NCBI RefSeq assembly: GCF_030503635.1
Contig: NZ_CP129965.1
Coordinates: 868,001 to 932,000 of the forward strand
Length of the DNA stretch: 64,000 nt
Reading direction: 5' to 3'
Source of the DNA: Corynebacterium sp. P3-F1
Lineage (GTDB): Bacteria > Actinomycetota > Actinomycetes > Mycobacteriales > Mycobacteriaceae
In this document: positions 47,983-57,728 of the stretch, piece by piece
Layout of the letters: each line of letters opens with the position of its first letter
How positions within the stretch are numbered: position 1 is the first letter of the stretch
The notes under the pieces: generated by a model
What the model saw: only the letters and a program-made list of their open reading frames with translations
What the model was told of the DNA's origin: nothing
Database searches by the model: none
Translations under genes and position numbers: made by a program

Positions 47983-49005
47983 ATGCGAAAAACCCTCACC
48001 TATCGTTCCGTCTTCGCCTTCGCCGCCCTTGCCCTCGTCGGCGCGAGCGTAACCGCCTGCTCCTCCGGGGAACCGGACTCCGCAGACCCCTCCGCCACCG
48101 GCCCCAACGGCGACAGCTCCGTCCTGGCCACCACCAGCGTCTGGGCCGACGTCACGGCAGCCGTCACCGGCGCACAGGTGGAGGCGATCATCTCCGGTAC
48201 CGACATCGATCCGCATCACTTCGAGCCTTCCGCCAAAGACCTCGCCCGCGTCCGCGAGGCCGGCACCCTCGTCGCCAACGGCGGACCCTATGATGCAAGC
48301 CTCTACACAGTCGCCGAGCAAGATCGCATCATCAGCGCCATTCCCCTCGTGAACAAGGAAGAAGCCGAAGCGCATTCCCGCGAGCTTGATCACGCCCACG
48401 GCAACGGGGAGAACCACGGCCACAGCCACAGCCACGACAGCACCCCCGGTAACCCAGACGACCTTGAGCACGCGTGGTTTTCCACCGAGAAAATCAAGCA
48501 GGTCGCATCCGCACTGAAAGAGAAGGTCGGCGGTTCGACTGAAGACGTGGACACACGCATGGACGCAGTGAACCAGAAACTCGCCGAGCTGCCGCACACG
48601 CACGTGGCCATGACTGAGCCCATCGCCGCCCCCCTGGTGTGGGGCACCGAACTGCACGACATCACGCCCGAGGGATATATGCGCTCCGCGCTCAACGAAG
48701 CCGATCCGTCGGTGCAGGATGTTGCCGCTTTCCTCGACGAGATCAAAGCGGGCCACGTCGACATTCTGATTGCGAACCCCCAGAGCACCAACAGCGCCAC
48801 CGAGCAGTTGACCAATGCCGCCCGCGAGAACAACGTGGCCATCGTGGAGATGCGCGAGACTCCGCCCGAAGGCGTGAACTTCCTCGACTACTTCGACCAG
48901 GTCGTCGATCAGCTCGTCGACGCCGTGAGTAGCCTGCCGCAGGACGGCAACGACGACACACACGACCACGGCGATCCACACAACGATGAGGAGCACGCCG
49001 CCTAG
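47983..49005 (+). CDS. znuA: Zinc/metal ABC transporter substrate-binding lipoprotein
   Basis: Cluster A-I metal-binding protein of 340 residues. Signal peptide and lipobox VTAC place the lipidated Cys at residue 26. Metal-site residues are seen in DPHHFEPS, and a His-rich flexible loop (HAHGNGENHGHSHSHD, about 137-152) and His/Asp tail (THDHGDPHNDEEH) suggest zinc capture. The genes for ATPase and permease follow on the same strand. Two Zur-like sites flank this gene, supporting zinc over manganese. The ATG is six bases after TAGATA. Confidence 0.9.
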   Translation: MRKTLTYRSVFAFAALALVGASVTACSSGEPDSADPSATGPNGDSSVLATTSVWADVTAAVTGAQVEAIISGTDIDPHHFEPSAKDLARVREAGTLVANGGPYDASLYTVAEQDRIISAIPLVNKEEAEAHSRELDHAHGNGENHGHSHSHDSTPGNPDDLEHAWFSTEKIKQVASALKEKVGGSTEDVDTRMDAVNQKLAELPHTHVAMTEPIAAPLVWGTELHDITPEGYMRSALNEADPSVQDVAAFLDEIKAGHVDILIANPQSTNSATEQLTNAARENNVAIVEMRETPPEGVNFLDYFDQVVDQLVDAVSSLPQDGNDDTHDHGDPHNDEEHAA

Positions 49006-49053
49006 ATAGTCCGATTGTCACCGTTCAGTTATCTTTACAGCGTTATCAGCGAT

Positions 49054-49068
49054 TGAAATTGATTTTCA
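49054..49068. promoter_or_regulatory. Zur-like operator upstream of znuC
   Basis: TGAAATTGATTTTCA is a near-perfect match to TGAAAATNATTTTCA. It sits in the gap between znuA and znuC, 20 bases before the znuC GTG, so znuCB may have its own zinc-controlled promoter. Confidence 0.65.
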
Positions 49069-49087
49069 GCAGTGGTTTGATCAGACA

Positions 49088-49855
49088 GTGACCTTCACAC
49101 CCGCCTCTCCCCCGGAACCAGACGGAGCAAGCCGAGCGACTGGCACCGCGGCACCCTCAAACTCGCCGGTGATGCTGCAGCTCGCCGACGCAGCCGTCAG
49201 TCCACTGTGGGCCGATCTGAACCTGGAGCTCCGACGCGGGGAATTCGTTGCGGTGCTGGGGCCCAACGGCGTGGGCAAATCGACGCTGCTCCACACGATC
49301 ATGGGTACGCGGAAGCTCACGTCCGGCACGGTTGAGGCAACTGACCGGGTGGGCTTCATTCCGCAGCAACACATGTTCCCGGCTGATCTGCCGGTCCGTG
49401 GCCGGGACCTTGTGTCGCTGGCATGCGCGCACGGCATCACACGACGTCGACCGCTGAAGGGAAAGGTCGACGACCTGCTCGAGCGCGTGGGGGCCACCCA
49501 TTTCGCGGATCAGCGCGTGGGTCTCCTGTCGGGCGGGCAGCAGCAGCTCATCCGCCAAGCCCAAGCACTGGCAGGAGATCCGGAGCTCATGCTTGCCGAC
49601 GAACCCCTCCTCTCCCTCGACCCCGCCCGCGAACGGGACACCGTCGATAGGCTCGCTTCTCTCGATGCCGCGGTGCTGTGCGTGACGCACTCGATCAACC
49701 CGTTCTTGTCGGTGGTGGACAGGGTCCTCTACCTCGGCCCGGAAGGCCACGTCGTGGGTGAAGTAGGCGAGGTGATGCGCTCGGATGTTTTGAGCGACCT
49801 GTACGGAACGCACGTGGATGTGGTGGAGGCCAACGGACGGATGGTGGTTCTGTGA
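49088..49855 (+). CDS. znuC: Zinc/metal ABC transporter ATPase
   Basis: 255-residue ATPase of the metal importer. Walker A GPNGVGKST at 58-66, Q-loop FIPQQH, signature LSGGQQQ, Walker B LMLADEPLLSLDP, H-loop VTHSIN. The first 27 residues are Pro/Ala/Ser-rich and outside the domain. The start is GTG. The stop overlaps the permease start by four bases (GTGA). Confidence 0.92.
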   Translation: MTFTPASPPEPDGASRATGTAAPSNSPVMLQLADAAVSPLWADLNLELRRGEFVAVLGPNGVGKSTLLHTIMGTRKLTSGTVEATDRVGFIPQQHMFPADLPVRGRDLVSLACAHGITRRRPLKGKVDDLLERVGATHFADQRVGLLSGGQQQLIRQAQALAGDPELMLADEPLLSLDPARERDTVDRLASLDAAVLCVTHSINPFLSVVDRVLYLGPEGHVVGEVGEVMRSDVLSDLYGTHVDVVEANGRMVVL

Positions 49856-50733
49856 CGGAAGCATTCGAAACGACCCAGTACTTGCTCGGCCTCGACTTCG
49901 TTCAGGTCACGCTGATCGCCTGCGCGCTACTCGGTCTCTTGTCAGGGGTGATGGCGCCCCTGATCGTGGTGCGGCAAATGTCGTTCTCCGTGCACGCGAC
50001 GTCAGAGCTCGCCCTCATGGGCGCATCAGCGGCGCTGCTGTTCGGCGCCAATGTCGGGTTCGGTGCAGTGGCGGGTGCGGTCGTCGCGGCAGTCGTGCTG
50101 GCGGCGCTCGGGTTCCGGGGCCAGCAGGACTCCGCAGTCGGCGTGGTGATGAGTTTCGGCATGGGCTTATCCGTTCTGTTCATCCACCTGTATCCGGGCA
50201 ATTCCAACCGGGCGCTGGCGTTGCTTACAGGTCAGATCGTGGGCATTTCGGGGCAGAATATGTGGCTTCTCGCGGGTACCACGGTGCTCGTCGTAACTGC
50301 CGTGGCGGTGCTGTGGCGCCCGCTACTGTTCGCGTCCGCGGACCCGGCCATGGCGGCAGCGGCCGGGGTGAATGTGCGCGCCATGTCTGTCCTGTTCGCA
50401 GTACTGGTGGGTATCGCGTCCGCCCAGTCGGTGCAGATCGTCGGTGCGCTGCTGGTCATGTCGCTGCTGATCACACCCGGTGCGGCGGCCACCCAGATCA
50501 CGGGCAGTCCGGTGCGCGCGGCCGTCTGGTCCATCGTGATCGCAGAGGTCTCGGCGGTGGGCGGCATGATTCTCTCCCTGGCGCCGGGTGTGCCGGTGAG
50601 CGTGTTTGTCGCGTTCATCTCCTTCGGCATCTACCTGGTGTGCCGGATCCTCGGCGGACTGCAGCGCCGGCGCATTGGAAGAGGAGCGCAGGGCCGCCGC
50701 ATCGGAGGCAGGACGCGTCAGAGGTCCCGGTAG
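49852..50733 (+). CDS. znuB: Zinc/metal ABC transporter permease
   Basis: ABC-3 family membrane protein of 293 residues with eight to nine predicted helices. Family landmarks are MAPLIVVRQMSFSVHATSELALMGA near the N-terminus and ALLVMSLLITPGAAATQ late in the protein. The C-terminal tail is strongly basic (RRRIGRGAQGRRIGGRTRQRSR by position about 272-293). It overlaps the convergent DUF2334 gene by 16 bases. Confidence 0.92.
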   Translation: MTEAFETTQYLLGLDFVQVTLIACALLGLLSGVMAPLIVVRQMSFSVHATSELALMGASAALLFGANVGFGAVAGAVVAAVVLAALGFRGQQDSAVGVVMSFGMGLSVLFIHLYPGNSNRALALLTGQIVGISGQNMWLLAGTTVLVVTAVAVLWRPLLFASADPAMAAAAGVNVRAMSVLFAVLVGIASAQSVQIVGALLVMSLLITPGAAATQITGSPVRAAVWSIVIAEVSAVGGMILSLAPGVPVSVFVAFISFGIYLVCRILGGLQRRRIGRGAQGRRIGGRTRQRSR

Positions 50734-51392
50734 TTCACCGGAGTCAGGCCCTCTTCAGCGGCGGCAACAGCGGCCGCGATGAAGTCGTTGCGAACCTTCT
50801 TCTTCGATAGGTTCCTGCCTGAGACAGAAAGGCGAACGGTGTTTCCGAGCTTGGCGCTGCGCACGGCAGCGTCGATAATGCTGCGGCGCCACCACCCCGC
50901 CGCACCGAAGCCCTCACCGACGGAGAGGTTGCGAGAGTAGACGATCTCGCCCGTGCGCAGGAAGTAAATGCCCTTAGTTGATGCGGCGAGACGGAAGTCG
51001 AATTTCTGCAGCGCCTCCAAGGTACCGTCGGACATGCGCCAGCGCGGCGGGGCGAAGGTGTCCAGCTCGAAGCCGAGCTTTTCCATCTGACGCGTCGCGC
51101 CCTTGAGCCGCAGCTTCGCTTCATGGGCTTCTAGGTTGGCGAATTCCGCGCGGCGCCCCTGCACCGGCTGGTCGAAGCCATTGAGAATGAGACCGCGGCC
51201 GCCTTCCATTTGCTCCTTGAGCCAGCCACGGGTCTTCGCGTCCTTAGCCAAGTGCCATTTCTTGTCGATGTGCGGCGCCACAAGCAGCGATACCGGGATG
51301 TTCTCAAACTCCAAGTCGCTGACGAGCTTTTGCACGTCCTTTCGTGTCTCGTCGAAAATCGAAGAAACGGAGACGAGCAGGTGGCGGGACAT
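50718..51392 (-). CDS. DUF2334-type polysaccharide deacetylase-like protein
   Basis: 224-residue protein of the DUF2334 branch of the NodB-like fold. Landmarks are SRHLLVSVSSIFDET at the start, then SLLVAPH, LILNGFDQPVQGRRAEF and TFAPPRWRMSD. The usual DD metal pair of deacetylases is not obvious, so enzyme activity is uncertain. The ATG at 51392 is seven bases from TAGAAT and is read as leaderless; a longer frame would start inside the dctA terminator. No signal peptide is seen. Confidence 0.75.
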   Translation of the reverse strand: MSRHLLVSVSSIFDETRKDVQKLVSDLEFENIPVSLLVAPHIDKKWHLAKDAKTRGWLKEQMEGGRGLILNGFDQPVQGRRAEFANLEAHEAKLRLKGATRQMEKLGFELDTFAPPRWRMSDGTLEALQKFDFRLAASTKGIYFLRTGEIVYSRNLSVGEGFGAAGWWRRSIIDAAVRSAKLGNTVRLSVSGRNLSKKKVRNDFIAAAVAAAEEGLTPVNYRDL

Positions 51393-51418
51393 GGGGATCA
51401 TTCTACTTACACAGCAAA

Positions 51419-51445
51419 GCCCCCGCTCGATGAGCAAGCGGGAGC
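51419..51445 (-). terminator. Terminator of dctA
   Basis: Minus strand GCTCCCGCTTG pairs with GAGCGGGGGC, followed by TTTGCTGTG. It lies 31 bases after the dctA stop. Confidence 0.7.
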
Positions 51446-51475
51446 GCGGAGCTTAAGGTCAGCAGCCACTGAGGG

Positions 51476-52921
51476 TTACTGAACAGGCTTGTTGTACTGC
51501 GACAGGTCCACCTGCGGGGTTGGCTGCAGGTGCGCGGTCGCGGGATTATCCACGGAGGGGTTGGACAGCTTGACGTCGCTGTCGTCGTCAGCTGCTACAT
51601 AGGGGTTCTCGCCGGACAAGACGCGCTTGACTTGGTCGTGGTCCACGGTGTTGGTCCAGGTACCTACGACGAGGGTGGCGATGGAGTTGCCGGCGAAGTT
51701 AGTCAGTGCGCGGGCTTCGGACATGAAGCGGTCGATACCGACGATGATGCCCACACCAGAAAGCAGGTCAGGGCGGAAAGCCTGCAGGCCGGCAGCCAGA
51801 GTGGCTAGACCGGCGCCGGTGACACCGGCGGCACCCTTAGAAGCGATGATCATGAAGACCAGCAGGGAGATCTGCTCACCCATGCTCATCGGCATATTCA
51901 TGGCGTCAGCGATGAAGATCGAGGCCATGGTCAGGTAGATGGCCGTGCCGTCGAGGTTGAAGGAATAACCAGTGGGAACGACAATGCCCACCGTCGCCTT
52001 GTCCACGCCGAGGTGCTCCATCTTGCGCATGAGGTTGGGCAGTGCGGATTCGGACGAGGACGTGGCCAGGATGAGCAGGAACTCGCGGCCGAGGTACTTG
52101 AACAGCTTCCACGGGGAGACGCGGGCCACCACCCACAGCACGGTGCCCAGCACACCGAAGACGAAGAGGAAGCAGGTGATGTAGAACGCGAGCATGAGCA
52201 CAAGCATCTGCACCACCGCCTGGATACCGGTCTTGCCCACAACCGCCGCCATCGCACCGAATGCGCCGATCGGGGCGACCCAGAGGATCCAACCGAGGAT
52301 CTTGAACACCAGCTTCTGCAGGTTGGCGACGAAGTTGAGGATGGGTTCGCCCTGCTTGCCCATAGACTGCACGGCGAAGCCGACGAACAGGCCGATGAAC
52401 AGCACCTGCAGGATGGAACCGGAAACGAACGCGCTGAAGAATGTATCCGGGACGATGCCCTGGATAAAATCGATCAACCCGCCGCCTTCGCCGGCCTTCT
52501 CGGCGTACTTCGCACCTGCCGACGCATCACCGCTCAGCCCCAGGCCTTCACCCGGTTTAATGATGTTGCCCACGACCAGACCGATGGCCAGCGCGAGGGT
52601 GGACATGACGGTGAAGTAGATCAGCGCCAGACCACCAGTCTTGCCCACCGTTGCGGCGGATCGGACAGAACCGATTCCGAGCACGATGGTGCAGAAGATG
52701 ATCGGCCCAACGATCATCTTGATCAACGAGACGAACGTGTCGCCGACGGGCTTCAGTTGGACGGCGACATCGGGTGCCACGAGGCCGAGGACGATGCCGC
52801 CGATAACGGCGATGATGACTCCGATGTAGAGCCAGTGGGTGTTGTCTTTGCGCTTCTTCGGTTCAGCGATTTGCGGACTGCCGGAAGCGGTGGCTGTGGA
52901 GCCGGGCTGCACGGATGACAT
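51476..52921 (-). CDS. dctA: Dicarboxylate/cation symporter DctA
   Basis: Secondary importer for C4-dicarboxylates (succinate, fumarate, malate) of the DAACS family, 481 residues with about eight helices and two re-entrant loops. Signature segments are ATSSSESALPNLMRKMEHLG (serine-rich loop), VPTGYSFNLDGTAIYLTMA and IDRFMSEARALTNFAGN. AGAGGAAGCACC precedes the ATG. A GlxR-like site lies 81-96 bases upstream. C. glutamicum dctA sits in a similar context as I recall. Confidence 0.93.
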   Translation of the reverse strand: MSSVQPGSTATASGSPQIAEPKKRKDNTHWLYIGVIIAVIGGIVLGLVAPDVAVQLKPVGDTFVSLIKMIVGPIIFCTIVLGIGSVRSAATVGKTGGLALIYFTVMSTLALAIGLVVGNIIKPGEGLGLSGDASAGAKYAEKAGEGGGLIDFIQGIVPDTFFSAFVSGSILQVLFIGLFVGFAVQSMGKQGEPILNFVANLQKLVFKILGWILWVAPIGAFGAMAAVVGKTGIQAVVQMLVLMLAFYITCFLFVFGVLGTVLWVVARVSPWKLFKYLGREFLLILATSSSESALPNLMRKMEHLGVDKATVGIVVPTGYSFNLDGTAIYLTMASIFIADAMNMPMSMGEQISLLVFMIIASKGAAGVTGAGLATLAAGLQAFRPDLLSGVGIIVGIDRFMSEARALTNFAGNSIATLVVGTWTNTVDHDQVKRVLSGENPYVAADDDSDVKLSNPSVDNPATAHLQPTPQVDLSQYNKPVQ

Positions 52922-53001
52922 GGTGCTTCCTCTCAGGAATGAAAAGTAACAAGTCAGTAATACTCCTCACTCGAGAGATTTCAGACATCGACAGCGACCA
53001 G

Positions 53002-53017
53002 TGTGATTTATCTCATT
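53002..53017. promoter_or_regulatory. GlxR/CRP-like site upstream of dctA
   Basis: TGTGATTTATCTCATT matches TGTGANNTANNTCACA at all but two fixed positions. It overlaps the 3' end of the oligopeptidase gene and would be at about -80 from the dctA start codon. Confidence 0.5.
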
Positions 53018-55190
53018 CCACTAGCGAGCCGTCCGTCACCGCCCCCGCCGTGTGCAGCGTCCACGCGTACTCGAACGCGGTCTGCTTCCACTTCGCGTAA
53101 CGGCCGGACACGCCGCCGTGGCCGGCTGCCATTTCGGTCTTGAGCAGGAACTGCCCGCCGGTGGCTGTGGCGCGCAGTTTCGCGATCCACTTCGCGGGCT
53201 CGACATACAGTACGCGGGTGTCGTTGATACTGGTCACGGCCAGGATGTCAGGGTATTTCTTCGCCTCGACGTTCTCGTAGGGCGCGTAGGTGGCCATGTA
53301 GTCGTACACCTCCGGGTCGTGGTACGGGTCGCCCCATTCCTCCCACTCGCCGACGGTCAAAGGTAGTTCCGGCTTGAGGATCGAAGTCAACGGGTCCACG
53401 AACGGCACGATCGCCTGGATGCCGGCGAACTTCTCGGGAGCGAGGTTCGCTACCGCACCCATGAGCAGGCCGCCGGCGGAGCCGCCTTCCGCGACGAGCA
53501 TCGAGGGGGTGGTCACGCCTTCGCGGATTAGCGCGTCGGAACAGGCCACGAAGTCGGTGAACGTGTTCTTCTTCGTCAGCATCTTACCATTGTCGTACCA
53601 CAGGCGGCCCATCTCGCCGCCGCCGCGGACGTGCGCGCACACCCACACCATTCCGCGGTCCAGCAGGCTCAGCCGCGCGACGGAGAAGCCGGGATCCGTC
53701 GACGCTTCGTAGGACCCGTACCCGTACAGCAAGCAGGGGGCAGGCTTATCCGCGTTGAGATCGACGCGCCTGACCACCGACATCGGCACCTTGGTGCCGT
53801 CCTCGGCTGTGGCCCACATGCGCTCGGCGACGTATTGGTCGGGGTTGTACCCGCCGCGGACTTCCTGCTCTTTCAGCAGGGTGAGCTCGCCGGTGGCGAC
53901 GCGGTAGTCCAGTACTTGGGCGGGTTGGGTGAAGGAGGTGTAGCTGATGCGCACCACCGGGGCGTCCCATTCCGGGTTGCCGGCCAGGGCCGCGGTGTAG
54001 AGCTCCTCGTCGAATTCCAGCTCCCGGAAGGAGCCGAACCCGCCGGCGGTGAGGTCGGCTACAGCGAGGCGGCCGATCCCGCTGCGTCGATAAGCGACGA
54101 AGATGAAGTCGCGGTAGGCATCGGTGCCCTCGATGCGCACCTGGTCGTCATGCGGCATGAGCTCGGTCAGCTCGCGCAGGGGCGGCAGGTGACCGGCGGC
54201 AACCGGGCACACGCCCACGGAGGAATTCGGCCCGTGCGCGTTGTGGGTGACCACCCAGTGTTCTTTTTCGCTGCTTCCCTGCCCGATAACGGCGAGGTCG
54301 ACGTTGTACTCCACGCCCGCCTCGCGGGGCCAGAGCACTTGGAACTCGCCCTCCGGGTCGCTCATCGGCAGAACGCGGTATTCGGTGGTCAGGGAGGACG
54401 CGGAAACGATGAGCACGTAGCGCTCCGAGCGGTCCGCGGCCACGCCGACACCGAATTTCTCGTCGGTCTCCTCGTAGACGAGCACATCCTCGGTGGAATC
54501 AGTACCGAGCCGGTGACGCCACACCTGGTGGGGGCGCCACGCGTCGTCGACGCGGATGTAGAAGATATGGTCCTCGCCGGCCCAGGTGGCGCCGTAGAAG
54601 ATGCCTGGGATCTCGTCGTCAAGCAACTGCCCTGTCGTGAGGTCCTTGACTTTGAGGTCGAAGCGCTCGTCGCCCGCGGTGTCCGTGGAGTACGCGAGGT
54701 AGCGGCCCGATGTGCTGATCGACGACGCTCCGACGGAGAAGAACTCGTGACCCTCGGCGAGCGCGTTGAAGTCGAGCAAAACCTGCTCGTCGGGCAGGCC
54801 CGAGCCGTCCTCCGGAAGCTCCGGCGGCGACCATGGGTCGCTGCCGTCGGTGACCGGCACGCGGCAGCTGATGCCGTAGCTCTTGCCTTCCTCCGTGCGG
54901 CCGTAATACCACCAGTCGCCCTGGCGCTGCGGGACGGACATGTCCGTCTCCTTCACACGCGACTTGATCTCGTTGTAGATCGAGTCCGTGAGCGCCTCGA
55001 GGTGTGCGGTCTGTTCCTTCGTGTAGGCGTTCTCCGCCTCGAGGTACGCGAGGGTCTCCGGGGACTCCTTGTCGCGCAACCACTCGTAATCGTCGACGAA
55101 CTCCCGGCCGTGGAAGGTGCGGGTGATCGGGTGCTTCGCGGCGATCGGTGCTTGCGGACCGACCGGATTCGAATGAGGAGTCTCAGTCAT
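53013..55190 (-). CDS. ptrB: Oligopeptidase B-like S9 serine peptidase
   Basis: Cleaves short peptides, usually after basic residues. The 725-residue protein has an N-terminal beta-propeller cap (about 80-430) and an alpha/beta-hydrolase domain. The nucleophile lies in EGGSAGGLLMG, with VTSIND-TRV near the Asp and MAAGHGGVSGR holding the His. No signal peptide, so it is cytoplasmic. The ATG at 55190 follows TAGACT by eight bases; the frame back to 55331 overlaps purC and is rejected. Prolyl oligopeptidase is the alternative name for the wider family. Confidence 0.92.
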   Translation of the reverse strand: MTETPHSNPVGPQAPIAAKHPITRTFHGREFVDDYEWLRDKESPETLAYLEAENAYTKEQTAHLEALTDSIYNEIKSRVKETDMSVPQRQGDWWYYGRTEEGKSYGISCRVPVTDGSDPWSPPELPEDGSGLPDEQVLLDFNALAEGHEFFSVGASSISTSGRYLAYSTDTAGDERFDLKVKDLTTGQLLDDEIPGIFYGATWAGEDHIFYIRVDDAWRPHQVWRHRLGTDSTEDVLVYEETDEKFGVGVAADRSERYVLIVSASSLTTEYRVLPMSDPEGEFQVLWPREAGVEYNVDLAVIGQGSSEKEHWVVTHNAHGPNSSVGVCPVAAGHLPPLRELTELMPHDDQVRIEGTDAYRDFIFVAYRRSGIGRLAVADLTAGGFGSFRELEFDEELYTAALAGNPEWDAPVVRISYTSFTQPAQVLDYRVATGELTLLKEQEVRGGYNPDQYVAERMWATAEDGTKVPMSVVRRVDLNADKPAPCLLYGYGSYEASTDPGFSVARLSLLDRGMVWVCAHVRGGGEMGRLWYDNGKMLTKKNTFTDFVACSDALIREGVTTPSMLVAEGGSAGGLLMGAVANLAPEKFAGIQAIVPFVDPLTSILKPELPLTVGEWEEWGDPYHDPEVYDYMATYAPYENVEAKKYPDILAVTSINDTRVLYVEPAKWIAKLRATATGGQFLLKTEMAAGHGGVSGRYAKWKQTAFEYAWTLHTAGAVTDGSLVE

Positions 55191-55216
55191 GCCCACCGAG
55201 TCTAGCCCGCGCGAGC

Positions 55217-56092
55217 TCAGGCGAACTTGCGGCCCGAGAGGCGCTCGTAGGCCTCGATGTAGCGGTCGCGCGTGGCCTCGACGATGGAGCCCGGCAGCTC
55301 CGGCGGCGGGGTGCCCTCCTCCGGGTCCCACCCGGACTTCGGGCTGGTCAACCAGTTGCGCACATACTGCTTGTCAAAGCTGGGCTGGCTTTTGCCTTCC
55401 TCGTAGGAATCGGCCGGCCAGTAGCGGGAGGAGTCCGGGGTGAGCACTTCGTCCGCGAGCACCAGTGCGCCGTCGGCGTCGAGGCCGAACTCGAGCTTGG
55501 TGTCCGCGAGAATGATGCCACGTGTCTCCGCGTACTCGGCTGCGCGGGAGTAGATCTCCAGCGTCATGGCGCGCAGTTTCTCCGCCAGCTCCTCACCGAC
55601 GTGCTTGACCACGTACTCGTACCGGACGTTCTCGTCGTGGTCGCCCTGCTCCGCCTTGGTGGCGGGCGTGAAAATCGGCTCCGGCAGCTTGGACGCTTCC
55701 TTCAGCCCCTCCGGCAGGGCGACGCCGCAGACGGCACCGTTCGCGTCGTATTCCTTCTTGCCGGAACCGGTGAGGTAGCCGCGGGCAACGCACTCGAAGG
55801 GAATCATGTTCAGCTTCTTCACCACGAAGGCGCTGCCCAAGACCTCTTCGGGAATCCGTTCGTCGTCAAGCGGCCCGGCGAGGTGGTTGGGCACACCGTC
55901 GAGCAGATCGAAGAAGAACTCGCTGGTGTAGGTGAGAATCTTGCCTTTGTCCGGGATTTCCGGCTCGAGCGCGTAGTCGAAGGCGGAAATCCGGTCGCTG
56001 GCGACCATCAGCAGAGTCTGGTCGTCGATCTCATAGATCTCCCGGACCTTGCCTGCGGAGAGGTGGTTATAGTCAGAAAGCTCTGGACGCAT
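55217..56092 (-). CDS. purC: SAICAR synthetase
   Basis: Joins CAIR and aspartate with ATP, step eight of purine synthesis. The 291-residue protein is of the bacterial/eukaryotic large type. It has [26 protein letters not shown] (about 14-39), [12 protein letters not shown], and [20 protein letters not shown] seven bases before the ATG fits a leaderless start; the frame back to 56317 overlaps purB and is rejected. Confidence 0.96.
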   Translation of the reverse strand: MRPELSDYNHLSAGKVREIYEIDDQTLLMVASDRISAFDYALEPEIPDKGKILTYTSEFFFDLLDGVPNHLAGPLDDERIPEEVLGSAFVVKKLNMIPFECVARGYLTGSGKKEYDANGAVCGVALPEGLKEASKLPEPIFTPATKAEQGDHDENVRYEYVVKHVGEELAEKLRAMTLEIYSRAAEYAETRGIILADTKLEFGLDADGALVLADEVLTPDSSRYWPADSYEEGKSQPSFDKQYVRNWLTSPKSGWDPEEGTPPPELPGSIVEATRDRYIEAYERLSGRKFA

Positions 56093-56114
56093 GCGTGCGA
56101 TGTTACGCCCCCGG

Positions 56115-57548
56115 CTACAGGATCTCTCCCGGAGTGTATCCGGCGGCCTCTGGGTACTTCTGGGCCCAGACGTGGATGCGGTCCAAAACGTTGTCCACCT
56201 GGGCTTCCGCGGCGCCGATGAATGCGTGGCGGTCGGCCAACGCCTCCTCGAGCTGCTGTTGGTCAAGCGGCAAGCGGTCGTCGGCGGCGAGACGCTCGAC
56301 GAGGTTTTGCTCCGCACCGTTTTCGCGCATGTCCAGGGCCATGGCCACCGCGTGCTCCTTGATCACCTCGTGGGCGGTCTCGCGCCCCACGCCCGCGCGC
56401 ACCGACGCCATGAGGATGCGCGTGGTGGCCAGGAAAGGCAGGTAGCGGTCCAGTTCGCGGGTGATCATGGCCGGGAAGGCGCCGAATTCCGCCAGGACGG
56501 TCAGGAAGGTCTCCATCATGCCGTCGATGGCGAAGAAGGCGTCCGGTAGCGCGACGCGGCGCACCACGGAGCAGAACACGTCGCCCTCGTTCCACTGCTG
56601 GCCGGACAGGTCGCCGACCATGGTGAGGTAGCCACGCAGAATCACCTGGAAGCCGCAGATGCGCTCGCAGGAGCGGGCGTTCATCTTGTGCGGCATGGCG
56701 GACGAGCCGACCTGGCCTTCCTTGAAGCCCTCGGTGACGGTCTCGTTGCCGGCCATAAGACGGATGGTGGTAGCCAAACTCGACGGGCCGGCGCCCAACT
56801 GCACCAGCGCGGAGACCGCATCAAAGTCGAGGGAGCGCGGGTAGATCTGGCCCACGGAGTCGAAGATCCGCTCGAAGCCGAGATGCTGCGCAATGGCCTG
56901 CTCCAACTGGTTCAGCTTCGCCTCGTCGCCGCCGACCAGGTCGAACATGTCCTGTGCCGTACCCATCGGGCCCTTGATGCCACGCAGCGGGTAGCGGCCC
57001 AGCAGGTCCTCGACGCGGTCGAGTGCCACCACCATCTCATCAGCCGCGGAGGCGAAACGCTTGCCCAGCGTCGTCGCCTGCGCCGCCACGTTGTGGGAGC
57101 GGCCCGCCATAACCAGGGAGCGGTACTCGCCCGCACGGTTGCCGATGGCGTTCAGCACCGCGATGGCTCGGCCACGCACCAGCTCCAGGGAGCGGTAGAT
57201 CTGCAGCTGCTCCACATTCTCGGTCAGGTCGCGGCTGGTCATGCCCTTGTGGATGTGCTCGTGGCCCGCCAGCGCGTTGAATTCCTCAATGCGCGCCTTC
57301 ACGTCGTGGCGCGTCACCCGCTCGCGCTGCGCGATGGAGTCCAGATCGACCTGGTCCACGACCTTTTCATAGTCCGCGATCGCCTCTTCCGGGATGTCGA
57401 TGCCCAGGTCACGCTGCGCGCGCATCACCGCGATCCACAGCTGGCGCTCCAGCACGATCTTGTTTTCCGCGCTCCACAGCGTGGCCATCTCGGCCGACGC
57501 GTAGCGGTTGGACAGGACATTCGCATTACGGGGTTTCGAGTCAGTCAC
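56115..57548 (-). CDS. purB: Adenylosuccinate lyase
   Basis: Releases fumarate from SAICAR and from adenylosuccinate. The 477-residue protein has the family signature [10 protein letters not shown] and conserved [11 protein letters not shown] and [10 protein letters not shown] segments. I chose the GTG at 57548 because GATAAT lies seven bases upstream (leaderless) and the length then fits relatives; an ATG at 57557 lies within the -10 region. Followed closely by purC. Confidence 0.95.
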   Translation of the reverse strand: MTDSKPRNANVLSNRYASAEMATLWSAENKIVLERQLWIAVMRAQRDLGIDIPEEAIADYEKVVDQVDLDSIAQRERVTRHDVKARIEEFNALAGHEHIHKGMTSRDLTENVEQLQIYRSLELVRGRAIAVLNAIGNRAGEYRSLVMAGRSHNVAAQATTLGKRFASAADEMVVALDRVEDLLGRYPLRGIKGPMGTAQDMFDLVGGDEAKLNQLEQAIAQHLGFERIFDSVGQIYPRSLDFDAVSALVQLGAGPSSLATTIRLMAGNETVTEGFKEGQVGSSAMPHKMNARSCERICGFQVILRGYLTMVGDLSGQQWNEGDVFCSVVRRVALPDAFFAIDGMMETFLTVLAEFGAFPAMITRELDRYLPFLATTRILMASVRAGVGRETAHEVIKEHAVAMALDMRENGAEQNLVERLAADDRLPLDQQQLEEALADRHAFIGAAEAQVDNVLDRIHVWAQKYPEAAGYTPGEIL

Positions 57549-57728
57549 GCGCACCATTATCGCACGGCGCCCGCTTTTCGACGCCTCCGCTGCCCCCGTC
57601 CCAGTCACCCGCACGACAGCGTGGATCTCGTTTACACGCGCCTTGAACATCACCAGCAAACGCGCAGGTCAAGCGGTCGAGCTGTGAAGGCTGATCACTG
57701 GAATGTCATCCAGATCCACGCGCCCGCT

